Shown here piece by piece: positions 54,641-62,183 of a stretch of DNA of 62,183 nt. The stretch's first letter is position 1, and each line of letters begins with the position of its first letter. The notes beneath the pieces were generated by a model. The model saw only the letters and a list, made by a program, of their open reading frames with translations. It did not search any database and had not been told where the DNA came from. Made by a program: the position numbers and the translations under genes. The DNA lies in the NCBI GenBank assembly GCA_016802295.1, contig JAESIW010000162.1, positions 540,227-602,409 of the forward strand, read 5' to 3'. This stretch comes from Brachionus rotundiformis. Lineage: Eukaryota; Rotifera; Eurotatoria; Ploima; Brachionidae.

Positions 54641-56391
54641 TTTGGTTTTAGTTTATTCACTAATAGCCGGTTTTATTTTTTCTATGTTTAGATATTCAAT
54701 TCACTGGTTAACAATTGACCATTCGAAGCTTTATTTTTAAAAAAATTTAAACTTTATTTTTTAATTAATAAATTGTAAATTTTTTTTTTTTTGATTAAAC
54801 AAAAAATTGCCTCAGTCTAATCCGAATTGGTACCAAAAAAAAGTCCTACCTGCTACCTAAAATATTTATCTTTAGATTTGACCATCTTAAGTTTTTATAT
54901 TAAAGAATTTTTGTTTAAAGTCCTTTTGTATAAATCAATAAAGTTTATAAAAAGATAATGTATTTTTTATAAATGCTTGTTGTCTCTTTCCACTTAACCA
55001 AGTAACTAATTGAAACTTTTCTCACAGAGAAGAAGAGCATTGTTGCAAGACATGGCAAGAAATTATACCATAGAACTGGACTAAAGGTCTTAGAGTCAAA
55101 CTCCAGAAGAAAGGAGGTAAAATGATTCTTGACAAATGTTAAGAAAGGTTACTAATTGCCAATTAACACTTGGATGAATCAAAAGCTCTTTGGATGCTAA
55201 ACTGCAAAGACCAGCACTTAGGTCATCATAGAACAAAGTCTGGACTGGAATAGCCCATTTTTCGATTGAATGACTTTAAGAAAAATTTAGATAGTATAAA
55301 CACAGATAAATCATGTGGGCCATACTAAGATCTTTTGAACTGCCATAGAAGATAAAAGTAACCCTTAGCTAACTGGACTTAATGTAAATGGAATCAAAAA
55401 AAAGTTATATGTATTAAGACCAAATTAGATACCAAGGTCAAAATAGATGGTATACAAATCGAGTGAGATAACAAGACTATGGAAGTCTCAGATTCATGGT
55501 ATAGACTTGCCTGAGATAGTGTCAAACGATGAACTGTTCAAAAGATCAACCAAAAAGATCCTTCCATGGACATTATGGTTCAAAGGGGAATGTAAAACCA
55601 GGTAAAAACATGGAGGATTAAGGAAAATTATATTTTATTTTTCAAAAGTAAAATTTTAAATGTCATCTGACCAGTTTTAGTTTATGCCGAAGCTTCAATT
55701 TGTGATAAAAAAGTATAAATGTTAAGTTAGTTTTGATCATAGCTTTAAAATTTTTTTTTTTAAATATTTAAAATTTTAAAACTTAACACAATATTTTAAT
55801 TTAATAGTTCATTTAAAAATATTAATACACTTTTAATAAATGTCTTATTGTTCTATGCGGATATGTACAAAACTATTCTATTTGGTTAAATATAAAAAAG
55901 TTCTTTTCTAGAAAAAAAATCAACCACTGTCAAGAAATCTCTTTGATTATTTGAAAATAAAATTTAAATTTAAATCTAAATGCATGTATTAAAATTAACC
56001 CCCTAAAATAAATAAAATATTTTAAAAGTATAAATGCTTTTATTCTCTAAAACACGTTTAAATCATTCACTAGTCTTTGATTAGAATTAAAATTTAAAAT
56101 CTTATTCAATTTGTCCATGCACAACCTTTAAAGCCTCAAACCATTTAGACTAACTTAAACTTGAGGATATGATTTTATATATAAATTTCTAGATGCTTTC
56201 TAGCTTAGTACACATATACATACACATACACACACACTTTCATACAATTACTTAAGACGCTCCATCCATCTTGTTCCATCCATTACCAAGCTAATGTTGA
56301 AAATTATTTAGCTTTTAAGTTTAAAATTTTTAAACGCAATTTAATTGTTTAATTAATTTAGAAAAAAATTGCTTTAAGAAGTTGTATCAAC
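54641..56391. other. Intergenic DNA with retroelement remnant
   Basis: The left part is the 3' flank of the preceding gene, the middle holds a probable LINE remnant (listed separately), and the right part is AT-rich with a CA-rich run near 56212-56238 before the ankyrin gene. Confidence 0.45.
55000..55620 (+). pseudogene. Probable LINE-derived remnant
   Basis: A more G+C-balanced stretch with broken reading frames. One frame reads DTKVKIDGIQIE, and a later one GIDLPEIVSNDELFKRSTKK. These resemble the interdomain and tail regions of long non-LTR elements (tail of the type P..ISN..L..RT). No catalytic motif is preserved, so the call is tentative. Confidence 0.35.
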
Positions 56392-56999
56392 ATGGCTCAA
56401 ATAATGGCTAGTTTATCAGTGAACAAAAAATCAGATTCAGTGAAAGACTTTAACTTGGAAGACTCTACTTCGACCGGAAGTAGTCTAAGCTTGGCATATT
56501 CCACACGAAGCTCTTCACAGACTAGCTTCAGCGACGATGACGAGCAATTATCGCCCGCTTACTGTAAGTCCCAGTCTCTCTGGCTCTACCATGCTCTAAT
56601 TTTACCATTTAGCCGAACTTCTTAAAGCAATAACCAATGGAAATCTCGGAATGGTAAAGCAAATGCTCGACTATGGTCTCGATGTCAACTACATATACGA
56701 CAAAGAGCAAAACTACTCATTCCTGCATTTAGCTTGTCTCATGGGACACTCCAAAGTTATAAAGTATAGAAAAAAAATTTTTTTTTTTAGTAAAAATAAA
56801 AATTATCATCAAAATCAAATTCAAAATTTTTTTATTTTTATTTATTTATTAATTAAAGTTAATATTTTTTAATAGATATTTGCTCGATTGCGGCGCAAAC
56901 GCCAACTTTGTCACCTCAGACGGCCACCAGGCCATCGACTTCATCCAACCGGACGATCTGAACACAATATCCTACATGTTGGTCAAAATGCGCTCGTGA
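56392..56999 (+). CDS. Small ankyrin-repeat protein
   Basis: Three exons (56392-56563, 56613-56763, 56876-56999; introns 49 and 112 nt) give 148 residues. The first 55 residues are Ser/Thr/Asp-rich. Two to three ankyrin repeats follow: ELLKAITNGNLGMVKQML, then SFLHLACLMGHSKVIKYLL, then GANANFVTSDGHQAIDFI. The size and layout resemble PPP1R27-type single-domain ankyrin proteins, but I see no RVxF motif to support that name. It is probably an intracellular adaptor. The stop is followed by a long, partly structured 3' region. Confidence 0.75.
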
Positions 57000-58002
57000 T
57001 CTGGTGCCAAATTGTATAATTTATAAAAAAACAAAAAAAGATAATCCTTGTATGCTGTGAATGTGAAATGAACTTAAATTTTACTTGTTTATTCATTTCT
57101 TTCCGTATATTCTGTTTAATTTTATTTTTTATTTTCTTTATTATTTTTTTGTACTTTGGCTTTTTTTTTGTATTTTAGTTGCTGTATATTTGTTTTTTTT
57201 CTCTAGAACCAAGTGGCCAGAGCCAAGTCGGCGCTGAATCGGTGCTGAAAAACGCGCTTTTTAGCCCGCCAAAGAGCCGACTCGGCCATGAAAGCAAATT
57301 TAATGTATCTCTATAAGCCTCGTCTGCTAAAACATGTAGTCACAATTTGCTTTTAGTTTGCCTATATATTTTTTTTAGCCTAACTTATTGTTTTTACTTA
57401 TTTTAAGAACAAGATTCGCGCTTAATTTTGCAGTGTACAGGGTGGCTGCTTTTACCATTCTAGTCTTAAATTGGTTCTCTTAATTTTAGTCGATCTATTA
57501 AGCACTTTCTAGTTTGGTCGGCTTTGCGATTATTTTTTTTACCAAATCGAATTTCTTAATCAAATTTTTTTTCTACAATCAATTGCCTAAATTGAATCGA
57601 ATTGTAAATTAATTAATTAAACAAAAAATTGTAAAAAAAATGGATGTGCCGAATTTGGGAATCTAATTTAAGTTTAGGCAATCAAATGGATTTAATGATT
57701 AATTATGTAGAAATAAATTGTACGGGTCTTTTTCCAATTAAAGCAAACCCCACATATTTAAATTTTAGTTAATTTAATTGAAATTGAGTGTTGTAAGAAT
57801 TGATGAATTTCGAGTATCGAACCAATTAATGTATGGACAAAACATGAGATTTCAATTAATTACATTTAATTAATAAAATAAATAAATTTAAATTATTTAA
57901 TAAAAATAAATTAAGCATGCATTTTTTTTATTTTCTATTTTTTTTTGGCAAAAAATTATAAGTTCTATTTGACTTGATAAAAATTAGTTATCGTTTTTTT
58001 AC
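57000..58002. other. 3' region of the ankyrin gene and intergenic DNA
   Basis: AT-rich except for a G+C-rich island at 57207-57300 that starts after a TTTTTTTTCTCTAG acceptor-like tract. The island has a tandem pair TCGGCGCTGAA/TCGGTGCTGAA and inverted arms GCCAAGTCGGC (57222-57232) and GCCGACTCGGC (57276-57286), with one mismatch. It may be a 3' UTR exon or a structured RNA. The rest shows nothing. Confidence 0.4.
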
Positions 58003-58530
58003 ATGGTTTCTGTTTGTGAACTTTGGTACAATGGAACGAAACCAAAATCCAAAAGTAAATATTGCACCATGTTACATCAACAGAACCATTTTTTAGTTTT
58101 GAGTAAAAAAATCTATAAAATTTTTTACCATTTGCCGGTACTTAAAGTAAGTGTGTACCAAAGTTCATTCAATTTTTTGATGAAAACTTTGGTTATTGGA
58201 AAAAGACTATTAATTTCAGCACCAATGTTTAAAATGTCAATCACTGAACCAATTCAAGCTACGATTCTAATTGAAAGATAATATGTGCATAATTCTTTCA
58301 ACTTGTTCCAGATTGTTATGTAATAAAATTTGGACAAGAAGAGAAAGTTTACTTCATGATAAATAGCTCAATAATAGAACAATTGAAAGAACTTAAAATG
58401 ACCAGATTAAATTTTTTTCAGATTATTTCTTTAGATCAATCAACTAAAGCCAAGTTAAAACTGGACATTGTGGAATTTTGGCTCGAAAATGCCAATGTAC
58501 TCACTTGGTGGCATAAGGATTTTGATTAAG
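58003..58530 (+). pseudogene. Coding-like fragment(s), possible broken gene
   Basis: A 92-codon frame (58003-58281) ends in GKRLLISAPMFKMSITEPIQ followed by ATILIER. This loosely resembles the end of the Rel-homology IPT domain (V.I.F.TP......ITEPV.V...L.R). After a TTCCAG acceptor-like site, a second open stretch runs from about 58313 to 58530 with KVYFMINSSIIEQLKEL and KLKLDIVEFWLENANVLTWW. The two frames do not join by an obvious GT-AG intron, because a stop precedes any good donor. Either a decayed gene or a real gene whose splicing I cannot resolve. Confidence 0.3.
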
Positions 58531-59333
58531 AATTGAGCTCATTTTCTGAAGCCCAAAAATTTTCAAAGGCGAATATTTTTGTATGACCCTGCTTGACTCA
58601 CAATGGTCAAGTTATGCTAAAATGATGTGGAATAATTAGTCTAAAATTTTAAATTGACTAATTCGGGTTTAAGAAAAAAATATACATTATCTCTTGACGG
58701 AAATAGGGCTGGCTAATCTTTTGATTATGGAAAATAAATTGAGCATTAATTTTAAATTATAAAAAAAGCATATAATCAGATAAGTTTACTTATCATTAAG
58801 TTAATATTTCATTATCTTTATTATCAAATTAAATTTAAAGTTCAGAACTTAAAAAATTTTTATCTTTTTATCTTCTTTTGTAACACTAAACAAATAAAGT
58901 AAAAAATTAATAGTAAAAATACTATTACAAAAAATTTTCTAATTAAAAAAGAATATTTTTTAAATTATGTAAGTAAATAAAATTTTAATTTTTTAAAATT
59001 CAATCAAAAAAAAAATTATAATTTATAATAAAATTTAATAATTCTCTTTTTTTTTCATTTTGACTTTGATTTAGATCACAAATGATAATTTAAACAATAA
59101 AATTTAACAAAAGAAAATTAATTTTTTATTTTGTTCATTATTTGAATTTTAATGATAAAAATTCAATCAAATAGATAACACAAAAACCCTTACTTGAAAT
59201 CTAACATATTATTTTACCTTAATTTTTAGAATTATGATTTGCAAGCTGACAAAAATTATGATTAATAGATATAAATATATATATATATTTTTTTTATTTA
59301 AATTGATATTTAGAATTTTAAATAGTTGCGGAT
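58531..59333. other. Intergenic DNA before the myotubularin gene
   Basis: Extremely AT-rich with no recognisable feature, including a TATATATATATAT tract near 59275. It presumably contains the promoter of the next gene. Confidence 0.4.
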
Positions 59334-62183
59334 ATGAGTTCAAACGCGGCAAAAAGTTCCGATATTGGGGACGATTTTGAATTCATTGAGACCGGGTCAA
59401 ACAAGAACTCGAATTTTGACGAGCTAGAAGAGTACATGAATGAGTTGAATTTGCCTCAGGAAGAGTCCAAGAGCCAAGATGTCCAGAGCTATGACTCGTC
59501 TCTGTTGGACGAAGATAATGAGCGGGCCAGCCCTGTGCAAAATCTCAGAAACCAAGCAGATCCTGCCGGAAAGAGCCAATTCTATTTTGCTCGTGTTCCG
59601 TCCACTTCAAATTTTCTCAGTCTTGATGATCCCGACCTGGACCCTGTTGACCACTTGGAGGAAAAATTTGTATCCGAGATAAAAAAAGTCATGTGCCTCA
59701 GGTCAGAAAGCAGCTTTTTGAACAATTCACTTCCAAACAAAGAGATAAGAAACAGCAACAACTATCAAGATGGACGGCTAATATTGACCAATTTTAGGCT
59801 GGTTTTTGTCCCCACAGCTAACCAATTGATCAAAGAAGACTCGTATTTCTGTGTAGACAAAAGACTTCAGTTGTTCCAGCACAAAGTACCTCAAACTATC
59901 TCAATACCTTTGGCGAGCATCCATGAAATTAAGGCCTGTAAGACATGGACATTAATTTAGAAATTAATCTAAATTTTTAGATTTAAGGTAATACGCCTGA
60001 CAAATTTAAAAAACTTAGAGTTTTGCTCGACTCAAGACATGATATTAAAGAAATTTTGATAAGATGCAAGAATTTTTTTTCCATACTTTTTGCTTTGAAT
60101 GAGAAAAATGCTGATTTTTTGAACTTTTTGTCAAGTATGAATGCGCAAGTGGCCATCCAGAATAGGATAAAGAGCATAATGTCTTTGGTTGATGGAAATA
60201 AGTCCAATTGTAGCTCTGAGTCAGATCGGGTGTCCTATTTTAGTGAAGCTCACCTAAAACAGGACATTCTGGACTGCTCTGTCAATGACTACATGCAAAT
60301 TAGAAATGGTTGTACCATTAAATTTGATAGTAGATTTTGGATAGATATGTGAGTGAAGTTATTTGGTTTTTTGGAAAAATTCAATTTTTGACTAAAGGTG
60401 CTCACCATTCTTGGTCTTGCCGACAAGAGTGAATTCAGTGATAAAGCAGAGGAGAGTGGTGATAAATGAGCTATATGTTCAAGAGTTCCAGAATGAGATA
60501 AATTCGGCAACTAATGGCAAGGATAAGCGTTTTGGAAAATTGGGCTCCTTGCTCAGTGCTTCGCCTAAATCGACCAAATCGTCCAATGCTACTGGTGCTC
60601 AGACAGTCCAGTTTCAGCCGCCTATGCTGGCTCCTGTAAGCAATTGCAATCCGTTTTGTAACAGTGGATTTCCGGTAGGCAAAAGCTTTGAGAGGATTTT
60701 TATTCAATTTTTTGTTTAGATTTGGTCATATACTGATACCAATTCCGGATGCTCGTTGTTTGTGGTTCCTTCACCAAACAGACCAGAAGAAGGAGACATA
60801 CTGCTAAAAAAGTGGGTTGAAAATTATATGTTTAATAAATTTATTCTCAAGAATATAAAAACATAAAAACAATTTATTTAAAGATAAAAGTAATCACGAT
60901 AAAGTTTAATTGTGAGAAAAATTTTCTTATCTTTTTGTGTGTACCAGTGGCAGTAATTTTTGATTTCCAGGCTATAATTTAAATTTTAAATAGACTAGAG
61001 ATTTGAAAAACTTTTACCAAGATAAATTACCATTATCTTTTTATTAAATAATTAAAACTTTAATAAACAAAAAAAAATTAACCATCCTTGGTCAGAAAAT
61101 TATTCCAGTCCAAGCAAATTGCTTTTTATACTTTTTATTTTTTACCAATTAATATTTTTGTTATCATTGAATTATAAATAGATAATTTTTATCAAAATTT
61201 TTAGTTTTAACTCATTGATATGCGATGAGGTGCTCAAATTAAAGAATATCAAACCAAATGGTGTAAAAATATCGACCAAAATTTACCAAGAGTATGAATT
61301 TTTCAAGTTCAAAGTACCATTTTCATACCATAAGATCGAATCAAGCTACCAAAAGCTATCAAATATCTGCTCTTACAGTAAAATAAGTTTTCCAAAGATG
61401 ATCTTTTACCTAAATTCAATTTAGAATCAATCGAGGACTATCAAGAAGAAAATGAAGATTTTCTGAGCAAACTAAACAGCTCGAAATGGCTCAAGCACGT
61501 ATCAGAAACTTTAGCTTTGACCACAAAAATAATCAACAGTCTGAGCCAGCGAAATGTGTTCATAGAAGAGTACCGGTGCCATATGGATCTTTCATGTGTG
61601 CTCACCAGTTTGACCAAAATATGCCTCAACCCCAAGTACAGAACCATTTCAGGTCTGGAAAACTTGATTCAAAGAGAATGGTTCATGGTCGGACATAGCT
61701 TCTATCAGCGTTTAAATGAAACTCAACCAAGTCACAAAAGACGTCCAAGTTTAGAGGAAGAAAAAAAAACAGAGGCCATAGCGCCAGTTTTTCTACTTTT
61801 TTTGGACTGTCTTTTCCAACTTGTGAATCAATATCCGAATGAATTTGAATTCAATGAGTTCTATTTGATAAATCTATGGGACTATTCCATCTCAGGTATG
61901 TCCATTACATTCAGCTTCAATGGAATGTCAGAATTTTTCGAATACATACACTCTATAAATGATAAAAATACTCAAAAAAATGATGAAATTAATCTGAATG
62001 AGATATTTATTCAAAATAATAAATTTTGGCTGGCCCATTTGGAAAAGTCAGCTCAATTTATTGTCAATAGATATTTCAGTAAGACCAAAAGCGAAAGAAA
62101 AAAATCCATTTTGATACCATGTGAAAGAATGTATATGCTTAAATTTTGGTCAAGATGCTACCTACGATGGGTTGAAAGGTACC
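59334..62183 (+). CDS. Myotubularin-related pseudophosphatase (MTMR10/11/12-like), partial
   Basis: Six exons fit so far: 59334-59937, 59988-60348, 60398-60674, 60720-60811, 61205-61377 and 61425 to the window edge, about 755 residues with the C-terminus open. An acidic leader of about 130 residues precedes a GRAM-like domain (DGRLILTNFRLVFVPT). The myotubularin-like core begins near residue 285 and includes RNGCTIKFDSRFWIDMCSPF. In place of the CX5R phosphatase loop (HCSDGWDRT in active members) is EYRCHMDLSCVLTSL, followed by CLNPKYRTISGLENLIQREW, the DLSCV..SL pattern of MTMR10/11/12. It is therefore predicted inactive and likely an adaptor for an active myotubularin in endosomal PI3P turnover. 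The final visible part, LKFWSRCYLRWVER, matches the end of the family domain, so little is missing. Confidence 0.85.

Noticed and set aside
1..62183. CRISPR arrays, bacterial operons, rRNA genes, phage or viral genes
   Set aside because: No direct-repeat/spacer array, no rRNA cores and no viral structural or replication genes were seen. Gene structure is eukaryotic throughout.

Overview
The window reads as nuclear DNA of a small-genome invertebrate animal. It is AT-rich, has spliced protein genes with very short introns (most 41-70 nt, mode about 49 nt), and carries metazoan genes (plexin, CEP76, WDR75, fibrillarin, SF3B4, a CD225/dispanin protein, a myotubularin-like pseudophosphatase). Decayed LINE, MULE and Tc1-like pieces lie between the genes. 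A rotifer of the Brachionus type is my best guess, but that is inference: no taxon-diagnostic sequence can be proven by eye.

Layout. 1-13.3 kb: SF3B4 (minus), then a large broken inverted duplication. Its outer arms (about 1502-2602 and 12155-13253) each hold a tRNA-Thr(UGU) gene and a 293-residue putative membrane glycosyltransferase. Its inner arms (about 2660-3155 and 11095-11480) each hold a truncated 3' end of the same gene family. The roughly 8 kb between the inner arms holds PNISR, a transposon graveyard, two more identical tRNA-Thr genes and fibrillarin. A 348-base run of N sits inside the right arm. 13.6-14.9 kb: a secreted protein with two copies of an unrecognised six-cysteine domain. 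16-26 kb: a Tctex-type dynein light chain (minus), WDR75 (minus, 8 exons), a dispanin (plus) and CEP76 (minus). 26-28 kb: transposon remnants. 28-35 kb: a plexin encoded by one uninterrupted 7 kb reading frame (minus). 35-51.6 kb: a 16.5 kb stretch without a convincing gene, containing several short perfect palindromes built on HMG-box, E-box and homeobox-like motifs, possibly cis-regulatory DNA for plexin. 51.6-57 kb: two genes of unknown function and a small ankyrin-repeat gene. 58 kb: a possible broken gene. 59.3 kb to the edge: an MTMR10/11/12-like pseudophosphatase, truncated by the window.

How the genes relate. There are no operon-like functional clusters. Several genes within the first 22 kb act in RNA processing: SF3B4 and PNISR in or near the spliceosome, fibrillarin and WDR75 in rRNA processing. 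CEP76 and the Tctex protein are centrosome/dynein associated. Plexin is a semaphorin receptor. Most start codons lie 1-30 nt downstream of an AG acceptor-like sequence, a pattern that would fit spliced-leader trans-splicing. Three genes carry family-unusual active-site changes: the plexin GAP domain lacks its first two arginine fingers, CEP76 has Ser in place of the Cys of its transglutaminase-like core, and the myotubularin lacks the phosphatase loop (expected for its subfamily).
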